Shown in pieces: positions 48,822-57,184 of a DNA stretch of 64,000 nt. A model generated the notes under the pieces. That model saw nothing but the letters and a program-made list of their open reading frames with translations. It ran no database searches and was not told the DNA's origin. The translations under genes and the position numbers were made by a program. The first letter of the stretch is position 1. Each line of letters starts with the position of its first letter. The stretch is from UBA11051 sp964390495 (lineage in GTDB: Bacteria; Armatimonadota; Zipacnadia; Zipacnadales; UBA11051): contig CAYMIN010000007.1 of the NCBI GenBank assembly GCA_964390495.1, forward strand, positions 1 through 64,000, in the 5' to 3' direction.

Positions 48822-49520
48822 ATGATGTCTTGTGGCAACATCTTCCCCTCACCCCCTACCCCCTCTCCCTCAGGGAGAGGGGTGACCGGAGGTCGGGGTG
48901 AGGGCACAGTCGTTCGCATAGTACTTGCATTCGCACTCGTCCTCCTGCCCGCCGCATTGTACGCCGCACCGGCTACGGTATCCCTCCACGAGCAGGTGGT
49001 GGTGCCACCGGGCACGCTGACGCTCGGCCAGCTAGCCGAAATCGCCGGCGAGCAGGAGCTGACAGGCCAACTTGTAGCCGTCGAGATCGGCCGCAGCCCG
49101 CTTCCCGGCCACCAGCGCACCATCACTGCCGGCTATGTCCGGATGCGCATCGCTCGCGCCGGCTTCGCCGGCAAAGCGGTCGCCCTCACCGGGGCCAGGG
49201 CGGTGCTGGTACGCCGCGAGACGCCTGTGGCAGCCACGGGCAGCAGTTCCTCCGGCCTCAGCTCCGAGGCTGTCGCCACGGGCGGGGTGGGGGAGAGCGC
49301 CGCAGCCGGCCGCACTGCCGGGCCGGCCCCACCGGTGCTGTTGCGCCGTGGCGAGAGGGTGCAGCTTGTTGTTATCAGCGGCGGCATTGTTATCTCGACT
49401 AGCGGTCAGCTTTTGCAGCAGGCCGCGATGGGGGAGAGCGTGATGGTTCGGGTTGCGAACACGGGGCAGAAGGTCTGCGGGGTCCTCACCGGCCCTCGCC
49501 GGGTCACAATCGGGCTTTGA
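48822..49520 (+). CDS. flgA: P-ring assembly chaperone FlgA with repeat-derived N-terminus
   Basis: 232 aa. Residues about 31-50 are a signal peptide (RIVLAFALVLLPAALYAAPA). A SAF-like domain follows (VVVPPGTLTLGQLAEIAGEQE ... VLLRRGERVQLVVISGGIVISTSGQLLQQAAMGESVMVRVANTGQKVCGVLTGP), ending as FlgA does. It helps FlgI assemble the P ring in the periplasm. Residues 8-28 (FPSPPTPSPSGRGVTGGRGEG) are the translation of a CCCTCTCCC palindromic repeat. No ATG, GTG or TTG exists between the repeat and the signal peptide in frame, so translation must run through it. The middle (about 112-155) is Ser-Gly-Ala rich. Confidence 0.88.
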   Translation: MMSCGNIFPSPPTPSPSGRGVTGGRGEGTVVRIVLAFALVLLPAALYAAPATVSLHEQVVVPPGTLTLGQLAEIAGEQELTGQLVAVEIGRSPLPGHQRTITAGYVRMRIARAGFAGKAVALTGARAVLVRRETPVAATGSSSSGLSSEAVATGGVGESAAAGRTAGPAPPVLLRRGERVQLVVISGGIVISTSGQLLQQAAMGESVMVRVANTGQKVCGVLTGPRRVTIGL

Positions 49521-49550
49521 GCATGTGCAACTGCGTATTTGGCAATGATC

Positions 49551-49575
49551 GCGTAGCTCGGGCTTCCAGCCCGAG
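49551..49575. repeat. CTCGGGCTTCCAGCCCGAG repeat before flgH
   Basis: GCGTAG then a perfect 8-bp inverted arm CTCGGGCT/AGCCCGAG. Other copies: 46-66 (part), 5844-5870, 56010-56034, 56813-56838, and the split forms at 29500 and 32246. Confidence 0.75.
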
Positions 49576-49605
49576 GCCATTACCAACAACCTAGGGGTAT
49601 GCCGA

Positions 49606-50181
49606 ATGAAACGCACTCTGTTCGCACCAATCCTCCTCCTGATGTTGGCCGCCGGTCTCCGCGCCGACAGCCTTTACACCGCCGACAGCTTCTTCACTAG
49701 TATGTTCAGCGACCGCAAGGCCGCGCGGGTTGGCGATGTGGTGCACATACTGATTACGGAGAGCGCGGCGGCCACTCAGAGCGCCGGTCGCACGCACAAC
49801 AAGGCGGCCGATGCCTCCGCGGGGCCCGGCACCGGCTGGCTCGATTTCATCAAGCTGGTCGGTTACGACGGCAAGAGCAACTACAGCGCCAGCAACACCG
49901 CGGTGCGCAGTGGCACGCTCACCGCGCGGCTGACGGTCACGGTCAAGGAGGTATTGGCGAACGGCAATTTGCTGATTGAGGGCCGCCGCCACGTGAAGGT
50001 CAACAAGGACCTGCAAGAGATTGTGTTACGTGGCGAGGTGCGCCCGCGCGACATTGGGCGCGACAACACGGTATTTTCGTATCAGGTTGCCAATGTGGAG
50101 ATCGAGTACAGCGGATCGGACCCGGGCACGCCGGGCCGCAAGGTCGGTCTCATCCAGCGCCTCATCAATTTCCTGTTCTAG
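49606..50181 (+). CDS. flgH: Flagellar L-ring protein FlgH (no lipobox)
   Basis: 191 aa. Signal peptide MKRTLFAPILLLMLAAGLRADS, then SLYTADSFFTSMFSDRKAARVGDVVHILITESAAATQSA, typical of FlgH. The centre has LTARLTVTVKEVLANGNLLIEGRRHVKVNKDLQEIVLRGEVRPRDIGRDNTVFSYQVANVEIEYSG, the strongest FlgH signature. The usual lipoprotein cysteine is not present; the cleavage region reads LAAGLRADS, so it may be a plain periplasmic protein or insert differently into the outer membrane. Confidence 0.93.
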   Translation: MKRTLFAPILLLMLAAGLRADSLYTADSFFTSMFSDRKAARVGDVVHILITESAAATQSAGRTHNKAADASAGPGTGWLDFIKLVGYDGKSNYSASNTAVRSGTLTARLTVTVKEVLANGNLLIEGRRHVKVNKDLQEIVLRGEVRPRDIGRDNTVFSYQVANVEIEYSGSDPGTPGRKVGLIQRLINFLF

Positions 50182-50213
50182 CAGCCGTTCTATATCAGAT
50201 TTTTAGGAAGGGG

Positions 50214-50253
50214 GCCTGGGGGAAACCGTTTTTTCAAAAACGGTGTCCCCCAG
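50214..50253. promoter_or_regulatory. Long hairpin overlapping the flgI start region
   Basis: CCTGGGGGAaACCGTTTTT pairs with AAAAACGGTgTCCCCCAGG. It follows flgH and covers the first possible GTG of flgI. It could terminate or attenuate transcription, or mask initiation. A similar hairpin lies at about 16338. Confidence 0.5.
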
Positions 50254-50263
50254 GGCGTTAGCC

Positions 50264-51724
50264 TTGAAAAAGCCTTTGATTCCGTTGGTCGTTGCCGTGC
50301 TGTTATGTGCAGTGAGCGCCGCCGCCGTCCCGCTGCGGGTGAAGGACCTGGCTGCGATCAGCGATGGCGGGTCGCACAAGCTGATTGGTTACGGGCTGGT
50401 GGTGGGCTTACAGGGCACTGGAGACGGCAAGAAGGCCGTGTTTACGCTGCAGGCGCTGGCCAACATGCTGGAGCAGTTCGGTTTGACTTTGGACCCGGGG
50501 CAGCTTGAGGTGGACAATGTGGCGGCGGTGATGGTCACGGCCGAGTTGCCGGCTCATGCCTCGGAGGGGGCCAAGCTGGATGTTACGGTCGCTTCGCTGG
50601 GCGATGCCAAGAGTCTGCAGGGCGGCATGTTGCTTTTGACGCCGCTGCGGGCGGCTGACGGGCAGGTGTATGCCATTGCCCAGGGCGCGGTATCAATCGG
50701 CGGCTACAATGCCGGCGGTGGTGACAGCAAGGTAAGCAAGAATCACAGCGCGGTTGGTCGCGTGCCTAACGGGGCCTCAATTGTGAGGGAGGTTGCCGGT
50801 TCAGGGGCGGGACCGGGGTCACGAGGAGTTCTAGGAGGCCGGCAGCTTGCTTTGCGGTTGCATCAGCCGGATTTCACTACTGCCCAACGTTTGGCGGAGG
50901 CGCTCAACGCCGGGCTTGGCGTGGTTTGCGCGCGGGCGGTGAGCGCGGCCGGCGTGCAGATGGTGGTACCGGCTGATTGCCCCGATGTCATGGCGCTGAT
51001 TACGCGGGTGGAGAACTTGCCGGTGGAGCCGGACATGCCGGCCCGGGTGGTCATCAACGAGCGCACCGGCACGGTGGTGATCGGCTCGCAGGTGCGGATT
51101 TTGCCGGTGGCGATTGCTCATGGGGCTTTGACGGTCAAGGCCCAGCGCGAGTATCAGGTATCTCAGCCGCCGCCTTTGATCTACGAGGACAATCGCACGA
51201 TCATTCAGCCCGCGCTTGAGGCGCCGGCAGGCGCGCCTGTTGCCGCACAGGATGGGCAGAGGTCCCCATTGCCGCCTTCAGTTCCTGATGGTTCGGTTCC
51301 AGGAGCAGATGAGAGCGGCTCCGGATTAGCACAAGAGGCGGGAACTGTGACAGAGCAGCAACCGAGTGTGGATGAGCCGACGCAGGCACCGCCGGCTGCG
51401 ACATTGGCTCTGGAGCCGGCTGAGAGGCCGATGGCGGTTCTTGACGGGGCCAATGCTGAGGCTGAACGCCTGGCTATGCCACCGCCGGGGCCTGGTGGCG
51501 CGGCTGGTTTGCTTGGCGCAGGCGGAAGGACGGTGGTAGTACCCAAGGACACTATTGAGGTGGCGGAGGAACAGCGCCGGCTGTTGCCGGTTGGCGGCGA
51601 AGCGACTCTGAATGATTTGGTGGTGGGTCTGAATGCGTTGGGGGTTAGCCCGCGGGATCTGATTGCCATTATTCAAGCGCTGAAGCAGGCCGGGGCCTTG
51701 CAGGCGGAGTTGATAATCCAATAA
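50264..51724 (+). CDS. flgI: Flagellar P-ring protein FlgI with a long insert
   Basis: 486 aa from TTG 50264 (KKPLIPLVVAVLLCAVSAAAVPLRVKDLAAISDG, a good signal peptide); GTG 50243 inside a hairpin would add seven residues. LIGYGLVVGLQGTGDGKKAVFTLQALANMLEQFG and ADGQVYAIAQGAVSIGGYNAGG are FlgI signatures. About 110-120 residues rich in Pro, Ala, Glu and Ser (roughly 310-425) interrupt the protein before the C-terminal TVVVPKDTIEVAEEQRRLLPVGGEATLNDLVVGLNALGVSPRDLIAIIQALKQAGALQAELII. FlgI is normally about 350-370 residues, so the insert accounts for the excess. It forms the peptidoglycan-level bushing. Confidence 0.95.
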   Translation: MKKPLIPLVVAVLLCAVSAAAVPLRVKDLAAISDGGSHKLIGYGLVVGLQGTGDGKKAVFTLQALANMLEQFGLTLDPGQLEVDNVAAVMVTAELPAHASEGAKLDVTVASLGDAKSLQGGMLLLTPLRAADGQVYAIAQGAVSIGGYNAGGGDSKVSKNHSAVGRVPNGASIVREVAGSGAGPGSRGVLGGRQLALRLHQPDFTTAQRLAEALNAGLGVVCARAVSAAGVQMVVPADCPDVMALITRVENLPVEPDMPARVVINERTGTVVIGSQVRILPVAIAHGALTVKAQREYQVSQPPPLIYEDNRTIIQPALEAPAGAPVAAQDGQRSPLPPSVPDGSVPGADESGSGLAQEAGTVTEQQPSVDEPTQAPPAATLALEPAERPMAVLDGANAEAERLAMPPPGPGGAAGLLGAGGRTVVVPKDTIEVAEEQRRLLPVGGEATLNDLVVGLNALGVSPRDLIAIIQALKQAGALQAELIIQ

Positions 51725-51811
51725 TCAGTGGGACCTGTCTTTCCAGTGGCCATGCCCTTATGAGATATGCGCAGCTCGGGCTGCCAGTCCAAGTCCCTCC
51801 CAGGAGCTGAC

Positions 51812-52162
51812 ATGAAAATATCTAGCTCACCAACCGACCGCCAGGCCTTTGCCTTGGCGGATTCATCTCGCAGCAATCCGTCGCGGACGCCGCCGTCGGG
51901 TGACGACAAACTTCGCGAGGTCTGCGAGCAGTTTGAGGCCTTTTTCACGGCCCAGCTACTCAAGACCATGCGCGAGAGTGGCGAGGTGCAGGGCTTTTTG
52001 AAGCAGAGTTCTGCGGAGGCAATTTTTGGTGCACAGCGCGATGCCGAGTTTTGTCGGCAGTTAGCTAGTCGCGGCGCTTTGGGGATTGCCAAGCTGTTGT
52101 ACAGTGAGCTCCGGCCTCGGCTGGAGGCTGGCGGCGACAGCACCGAGGCCCCGGCGGCATAA
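51812..52162 (+). CDS. flgJ: FlgJ rod-binding domain protein (no muramidase)
   Basis: 116 aa from ATG 51812 (CAGGAG upstream). KLREVCEQFEAFFTAQLLKTMRESGEVQGFLKQSSAEAIFGAQRDAEFCRQLASRGALGIAKLLYSEL is the FlgJ N-terminal rod-capping domain. The glucosaminidase domain of enterobacterial FlgJ is absent. A lytic transglycosylase domain is instead found fused to FliK at 23.1 kb. It follows flgI, the normal position. Confidence 0.92.
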   Translation: MKISSSPTDRQAFALADSSRSNPSRTPPSGDDKLREVCEQFEAFFTAQLLKTMRESGEVQGFLKQSSAEAIFGAQRDAEFCRQLASRGALGIAKLLYSELRPRLEAGGDSTEAPAA

Positions 52163-52435
52163 GGGCTTTTCCCTGCCAGACCCTTGGCGTGGCTCTGGGA
52201 TCACAGCAATGACCACGTGGGGCGGGCTTTCCAGCCCGACAGCCGTTGCCGTTCTCCCCTCTCCCGTTTCGCGAGAGGGGCCGGGGGTGAGGCCGCCGTT
52301 GTAGGGGCAAATCGGGTACCCGCGCCGTTGCCTTTCTGCTGTTGTCCCCTCTCCCCGTGGGAGAGGGCTAGGGTGAGGGCCGCCGTTGCACCGCCAACCC
52401 GACCTCACCTCATTCCCACACCGGGGGCGATCAAC
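52163..52435. repeat. Repeat-filled gap before flgN
   Basis: Carries GGGCGGGCTTTCCAGCCCGAC (partial inverted arm, about 52209-52230), CCCCTCTCCCGTTTCGCGAG (52255-52292), a GTAGGGGCAAATCGGGTACC element (52302-52325) and CCCCTCTCCCCGTGGGAGAG (52346-52384). Confidence 0.55.
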
Positions 52436-52840
52436 ATGGCAACCACCGATACAGACCTAGCCGCCGAGATGACCCTCTGGCAGCAGATCGCCGAGCTGCT
52501 TCAGCGCCAGCGCGCTTTTCTACTCAGCCGCGATCATACGGCCCTGGCCGATTCCAACCGCCGATTGCGCGAGAGGCTGGCTGCCGCCGCTGCCTGTCGG
52601 GCGCGCTTTGCGCTGACACCCGAGCGGTTACGCGGCCAGCCGTTAGCTGCCGAGCTTGAGGCGCTGCAGCGCCGGGTGCGGCTTCAGGCCCGTCTCAACT
52701 CCGAGCTGATTGCGGATGCGCTGGCCTATGCTGATTTCTCATTCCAGTTGCTCTATCCGCAGGCTTGCAGTCCGGTTTACGACGAAGCCGGCCGCCTCGA
52801 GGGCTCCGGTACGAGTATCGCGGTCAATCGCTCGGCATGA
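52436..52840 (+). CDS. flgN: FlgN-like export chaperone
   Basis: 134 aa from ATG 52436. A three-helix protein with LWQQIAELLQRQRAFLLSRDHTALADSNRRLRERLAAAAACR and LQARLNSELIADALAYADFSFQLLYP, the pattern of FlgN, chaperone for FlgK and FlgL, whose genes follow at once. The family has low sequence conservation, so the call rests on position plus helix pattern. In-frame sequence upstream of the ATG is repeat DNA. Confidence 0.75.
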   Translation: MATTDTDLAAEMTLWQQIAELLQRQRAFLLSRDHTALADSNRRLRERLAAAAACRARFALTPERLRGQPLAAELEALQRRVRLQARLNSELIADALAYADFSFQLLYPQACSPVYDEAGRLEGSGTSIAVNRSA

Positions 52841-52852
52841 GCAGGTGAGCTG

Positions 52853-54229
52853 ATGTCTTACGGCATAATGAGGCTGGCGGCGAACACGCTGCTGGCACAG
52901 CAGACGGCGATGCAGGTCGTCGGCCACAATATTGCCAACGCCGAGACCGATGGCTATGTCCGGCAGGTGGCGGTGATGGAGCCGATTCCGGGCGCGACCC
53001 ACGGCACCGTCGCCTCGGCAATCGGCCAGGGGGCCAGAATCAGCACCATCAAGCGCCTCCAACATGCCTTCATAGCCATCCAGACCGATCGTCAGGCCGC
53101 TTTGCTGGGCCGGGAAGCGGCTACTGAGGACATGCTTTCCCAGGTCGAGGCGGTTTACACCGAGTTCACCGAAACCGGTATTGTGGACAATCTCGGCCTG
53201 ATGTTCAATGCCTTCGAGGCGATCGGCACCGACCCGACCAGTCTGGCTGCTCGGCAGGAGACGGTGGTGCGGGCCGAGCTGCTGGCTGACATCATCCGCG
53301 ACCGCCAGCAGAGCCTCTACAGTCTCCGCACCGATGCTGATGAGCGCCTTTCTGACAATGTCGCCGAGGCTAACCGCCTGGCTTACGAGATTGCTGATCT
53401 CAACAAGAAGATCGGCGCGGCCGGCAGTGATGCGGTCGTCAACGACCTCAAGGGCCTACGCGAGGCGGCGATGTCGCAGCTAGCCGAGCTGACGGGAGCC
53501 TATTGCCTCGAGCAGCCCAATGACCAGGTTGACGTAATGATTGGCGGCCGCCGCATGGTGCAGCTTGCCGAGGTCACCGAGCTGAGTGTGCAACTGGATC
53601 CGACCAATCCCGGCATGCACAAGCTCTGTCTGGGCTCGGTTGAGGACCCCGAGGGCCTGGGCGGAACGGTGATGGGCCTGATCGATGCTCGCGACGGCCA
53701 GATCATGGATTATCTTGACCGCATGGATACCTTTGCAGCTACCCTGGCCGACGAGATCAACGCCCTGCATACTGCCGGCTTCGATCTCAACGGCACTGCC
53801 GGCGTTGATTTTTTCACCTACAATCCCGACAGCCCGGCCTCCACTTTGCAGGTCAATCCGGCGATTGCCGCCGATCCGGAGTTGATTGCCGCCGCCCGGG
53901 ATGCCAGTGCTGTGGGCGACGGCTCCAACGCCTCTGCGATTGCCCTGTTACGCGACACCAAGATCTTTGCCGGCGGCCTGCTCAACCCGACGGAGTATTA
54001 TGCCGATCTTATTGCACAGGTGGGCACTGACACCAAAGCGGCTGCCGACATGGTACTGGCTCGCGAGTCGGTGGTGGAGAGCTTGCGGGCCAATTACCAG
54101 GCCTTGTCGGGCGTTTCTTTGGACGAGGAGGCGGTGGACCTTCTGCGCTACCAGCAGGTTTACAATGCCGCCGCCCATCTCTTGCAGACCAGCATTGAGC
54201 TGATGGACACCCTCTTCGCGATTAGCTAA
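52853..54229 (+). CDS. flgK: Flagellar hook-filament junction protein FlgK
   Basis: 458 aa. IMRLAANTLLAQQTAMQVVGHNIANAETDGYVRQVAVME opens it (hook-associated N-helix), RDRQQSLYSLRTDADERLSDNVAEANRLAYEIADLNKKIGAAG is the FlgK coiled section, and the end ANYQALSGVSLDEEAVDLLRYQQVYNAAAHLLQTSIELMDTLFAIS is diagnostic. It forms the first junction layer between hook and filament. It lies 12 nt after flgN. Confidence 0.96.
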   Translation: MSYGIMRLAANTLLAQQTAMQVVGHNIANAETDGYVRQVAVMEPIPGATHGTVASAIGQGARISTIKRLQHAFIAIQTDRQAALLGREAATEDMLSQVEAVYTEFTETGIVDNLGLMFNAFEAIGTDPTSLAARQETVVRAELLADIIRDRQQSLYSLRTDADERLSDNVAEANRLAYEIADLNKKIGAAGSDAVVNDLKGLREAAMSQLAELTGAYCLEQPNDQVDVMIGGRRMVQLAEVTELSVQLDPTNPGMHKLCLGSVEDPEGLGGTVMGLIDARDGQIMDYLDRMDTFAATLADEINALHTAGFDLNGTAGVDFFTYNPDSPASTLQVNPAIAADPELIAAARDASAVGDGSNASAIALLRDTKIFAGGLLNPTEYYADLIAQVGTDTKAAADMVLARESVVESLRANYQALSGVSLDEEAVDLLRYQQVYNAAAHLLQTSIELMDTLFAIS

Positions 54230-54254
54230 CGCGGCCCAGCCGTGCCGTTGTCGT

Positions 54255-54325
54255 TGTTCCCTCTCCCCGTGGGAGAGGGTTAGGGTGAGGGCCGCCGTTG
54301 TAGGGGCGCATGGCATGCGCCCGCG
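54255..54325. repeat. Palindromic repeats between flgK and flgL
   Basis: CCCTCTCCCCGTGGGAGAGG with AGGGTGAGGG, followed by GTAGGGGCGCATGGCATGCG. Two repeat families adjacent, as at 52253-52325. Confidence 0.6.
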
Positions 54326-54437
54326 CTGTTGAGCCGTTGGTGCGCCCGTTGTCTTGGCCGTTGCTGTTCAAGAAAAACTCGACAGACTAGAAAGTTTGCA
54401 GCACCGGCACACAAATTGATGCCTTTTGGAGACAACC

Positions 54438-55367
54438 ATGAGAATCGCCAGTGCCAGCTATTTGGACATGTTACAGCAGGGCATTCGCGATGCCGAGGGC
54501 AAGCTGGCGGTCCTGACCCAGCAGATCACCAGTGGCAAGCGCCTCAACCGCCCTTCTGACGATCCTGTCGCCGCCGGCCAGGCCTTACGCGCTCATGCCG
54601 GTCTCGAGGCGAATCTGAGCCGCCAGAGCGCCTTGCAGCGAGCCATCCAGATCAACGGTGCCCTTGATGACACTTTGGGCGACCTCGCTACACCGCTGCA
54701 GACGGCCTACAATGCGGCTTTGAAGGCCACTCAGCCGGGCCTGGGCGAGGCGGGCCGCGCCGCCTGTGCCGAGGAGGTCCGCACCGCCATGGACCGCCTG
54801 GTCACCGTCGGCAACACCGAGTTCAACGGCACTTACCTGCTGGCCGGCACTGACAATCGCGAGCCGCCTTTGACCGAGACCGGTGATCCCGACGATGTCG
54901 TCCAATACGGCGGTAACGAGCGCCCGATGAGCATTGCTATTGCCCCGGGCCGCACGGCGGAGATTACGGTCACCGCGCAGGAGCTTTTCAACTTCGCGGA
55001 TGGATCCGGTGCCCGCCCCGTCGCTGAGGTGGATGCCGACATCTTCCAGGTCATGGCCGATCTAGCCCGCGACATCGAGATCGGCTACACTGATGGCATC
55101 AACGAGCACATGGGCCAGCTCGCGACCTTGCAGGAGCATGTGCTGATCGAGCGCGGCCAGGTCGGGGCTTACGGTTTGCGTCTGGATCAGAGCCTGACCT
55201 TAGCCGAAGACGGCGAGGTGCAGAGCCGCACTATCCTGGCCGAGATTGAGGATGTTGACATGGTCAACGCTCTACTGGAGGTGGAGAAGCAGAAGACCGC
55301 CTATCAAGCGGCCTTAACTGCTACGGCCCAGATTGCCCAGATGCCGACCCTATTTGAGTGGCTGTAG
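54438..55367 (+). CDS. flgL: Flagellar hook-filament junction protein FlgL
   Basis: 309 aa from ATG 54438 (TTGGAG upstream). RIASASYLDMLQQGIRDAEGKLAVLTQQITSGKRLNRPSDDPVAAGQALR is the flagellin-like N-terminus of FlgL, with GNTEFNGTYLLAGTDNREPP in the middle and AEIEDVDMVNALLEVEKQKTAYQAALTATAQIAQMPTLFEWL at the end. It is the second junction protein, below the filament. Confidence 0.96.
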   Translation: MRIASASYLDMLQQGIRDAEGKLAVLTQQITSGKRLNRPSDDPVAAGQALRAHAGLEANLSRQSALQRAIQINGALDDTLGDLATPLQTAYNAALKATQPGLGEAGRAACAEEVRTAMDRLVTVGNTEFNGTYLLAGTDNREPPLTETGDPDDVVQYGGNERPMSIAIAPGRTAEITVTAQELFNFADGSGARPVAEVDADIFQVMADLARDIEIGYTDGINEHMGQLATLQEHVLIERGQVGAYGLRLDQSLTLAEDGEVQSRTILAEIEDVDMVNALLEVEKQKTAYQAALTATAQIAQMPTLFEWL

Positions 55368-55555
55368 GGCTCGCTTTGGCGAGGCTTTCATCCTCGCTTA
55401 AGCGCAACTGTTTACCTAACCCCCTTTCGATTCCCCCTTCCCTACCAGGGAAGGGGGCTAGGGGGTTAGGCGAAGCCACAAGCTGAGCGGTTATGCTAGA
55501 GCTTTCGCCTTTTGGCATAGGGCGGCCCAGACGGCGGGCAGAACTGGAAGGTGCG

Positions 55556-55996
55556 ATGAAGATACAATCAGCGCGTTTCGGAGAGCTTGAGGTCCCCGAG
55601 CAGTCGGTGATCCATTTCCCCGACGGGATCATCCCGTTTGGCGAGAACCTCGATTTTGCGCTTTTGCCCGGTTCCGGGCGCAGCTCGGCCGCCTGGCTGC
55701 AGAGCCTGCAGTATCCCGAGTTAGCTTTTTGGGCCGGCCATGCCGCCGGGTTATTTCCCGAGCGCGACATTGGCATTGAGGCCCATCATCTCCGCCTGAT
55801 GCAGATTCGGCGTCCTGAGCAGCTTTCGATATTGCTGATACTGACCGTGCAGGAGCATGAGGTGACGGCGAATTTATTGGCTCCGGTTCTGATCAATGTT
55901 GAGCGGCGTCTTGGCCGGCAGGTGGTACTTACTGACAGTCTCGAGCGGGTGCACGTACTGGTGCCGGCGGAGCGGGTGGTGGAGCAACCAGCATAG
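55556..55996 (+). CDS. fliW: Flagellar assembly factor FliW
   Basis: 146 aa from ATG 55556 (GGAAGGTG upstream). KIQSARFGELEVPEQSVIHFPDGIIPFGENLDFALLP and the later ILTVQEHEVTANLLAPVLINVERRLGRQVVLTDS are the FliW fold. In Bacillus, FliW binds CsrA and frees flagellin mRNA until it is displaced by flagellin. Here csrA follows after a 430-nt repeat gap and both flagellins after that, the full FliW-CsrA-flagellin switch. Confidence 0.93.
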   Translation: MKIQSARFGELEVPEQSVIHFPDGIIPFGENLDFALLPGSGRSSAAWLQSLQYPELAFWAGHAAGLFPERDIGIEAHHLRLMQIRRPEQLSILLILTVQEHEVTANLLAPVLINVERRLGRQVVLTDSLERVHVLVPAERVVEQPA

Positions 55997-56427
55997 GGCC
56001 ACCTTCCCCGCGTGGCTCGGGCTTCCAGCCCGAGTCGGCGTTGCGTTGTAGGGGCGCATCGGGTACCCGCGCCGAAGGCGTGGGTGCGCCCGTGATGTTG
56101 CCGTTTGCTGTTGCTGTCCGGTGTTGTCGTCGCTGTTGCCGTCAGGAGGGGCCGCATACGAGGCGGAAGCTCTAGCTTCCGCCGAGAATCCGGCCCAGCC
56201 GTTGCCGTTCTCCCCCTCCCGTTTCGCGGGTACCCACTGCGCAGCAGTGGGTGAGGCGGGGGTTAGGTGCCTTGCCGTTGCCGTGGCTTTCCGGAGGGGC
56301 CTGCCGAAGACATATTGGGCGCCGCCCAATATGCCTGAGACTGGCCCGCGCCGTTGTCGTTACCCCTCTCCCTGTGGGAGAGGGGCCGGGGGTGAGGGTG
56401 CCGTTGCTATCCACGGAGGGATGAGAG
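55997..56427. repeat. Repeat cluster between fliW and csrA
   Basis: Four families in 431 nt: CTCGGGCTTCCAGCCCGAG (56010-56034), GGGGCGCATCGGGTACCCGC with GGGTGCGCCC (56047-56094), GGAGGGGCCGCATACGAGG with GGCGGAAGC/GCTTCCGCC arm (56144-56204), and CCCCTCTCCCTGTGGGAGAG (56364-56401). No gene. Confidence 0.6.
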
Positions 56428-56640
56428 ATGCTGGTCCTAACCAGACGCCAGGACGAAGAGGTCATGATTGGCGATCGCATCATCGTCAAGGTGGTGGAGG
56501 TCAAGGGCAGCACGGTACGGCTCGGCTTCGAGGCCCCTGCCGAGGTTACCATTCACCGTCGGGAGGTCTATGAGGAGATTGCTTCAGCCAACCGCTTGGC
56601 TGCGAGCGTCAGTCCCGAGGACATCGAGAAGTTGCGCTAG
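56428..56640 (+). CDS. csrA: Carbon storage regulator CsrA
   Basis: 70 aa. MLVLTRRQDEEVMIGDRIIVKVVEVKGSTVRLGFEAPAEVTIHRREVYEEI contains all CsrA strands, including L4, R6 and the R44-like RNA-binding residues (HRREVYEEI). It binds GGA motifs in mRNA leaders as a dimer and blocks translation. Its targets here are probably the flagellin leaders downstream. GGAGGGATGAGAG precedes the ATG. Confidence 0.96.
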   Translation: MLVLTRRQDEEVMIGDRIIVKVVEVKGSTVRLGFEAPAEVTIHRREVYEEIASANRLAASVSPEDIEKLR

Positions 56641-56673
56641 AGGCTAGCGGCGCACCGACCGATCGCATAGCGA

Positions 56674-56706
56674 ACGCCCCTCGCTGATTTCGGCGAGGGG
56701 CGTTTC
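56674..56706 (+). terminator. Terminator after csrA
   Basis: ACGCCCCTCGC (56674-56684) pairs with GCGAGGGGCGT (56693-56703), followed by TTTCT. It separates csrA from the flagellin transcripts. Confidence 0.75.
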
Positions 56707-56993
56707 TGCTATTGGACCGATTCCACACAATCAATACAGTTTTTTCTTCTCTTTTCCCGCCCCCTAGCTTCAGAAACCCCGGCGCGAACCGATAACTATA
56801 AACGCAGGGCGACTCGGGCTGGCAGCCCGAGCTGCGCGCAGTTAGGAAAAATATGAGGCCCGAGGCTACTTTGCCGTGACCCCGGGCCCCGCTCCTGGGT
56901 GGGAGGCGCAACATTCGTGTGGCCTGATGCAACCGGCTAGTGTTACAGCAGAACCGACACGCGTTGCTATTTTGTTTATTGCACTTACTGTGC

Positions 56994-57020
56994 CAAATCC
57001 ACCAGCCACCCGACCGATTG
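56994..57020 (+). promoter_or_regulatory. Weak sigma-28-like promoter, flagellin 1
   Basis: CAAA, N15, ACCGATTG; 8 of 12 consensus bases. It lies 191 nt before the start codon, close to the 178 nt of the much better site in front of flagellin 2. Confidence 0.35.
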
Positions 57021-57071
57021 TGCCGGCGAGGGCCCTTTGGCAGCCGGCACCCAGGCCTATCTCACAAAACT

Positions 57072-57082
57072 ACGGAGGTGAC
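57072..57082 (+). promoter_or_regulatory. Conserved GGAGGTGA element in flagellin 1 leader (possible CsrA site)
   Basis: ACGGAGGTGAC begins 113 nt before the GTG. Flagellin 2 has ACGGAGGTGAT at exactly the same distance. With the GGAGG of the true ribosome-binding site it makes two GGA sites, as in the CsrA-controlled hag leader of Bacillus. Confidence 0.45.
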
Positions 57083-57184
57083 AAACGCAAGCTCAGTTGT
57101 GATCCAAGCAGCACTACCTGCAAGCGATTCCCCACACAGCGGTACGGAAACCGCCGGCAGCAAACAATCAAGGAGGAATAAGAC

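Larger units (their letters stand above)
56707..57184. promoter_or_regulatory. Long flagellin 1 upstream region and leader
   Basis: Includes the CTCGGGCTGGCAGCCCGAG repeat (56813-56838), a weak sigma-28-like site (56994-57020), the conserved ACGGAGGTGAC at 57072-57082, and AGGAGGAA as ribosome-binding site at 57171. Total leader after the predicted start is about 155 nt. Confidence 0.5.

Noticed and set aside
54405..54420. CGGCACACAAATTGAT before flgL as sigma-54 promoter
   Set aside because: The invariant GC at -12 is GA, and the predicted start would fall after the ribosome-binding site.
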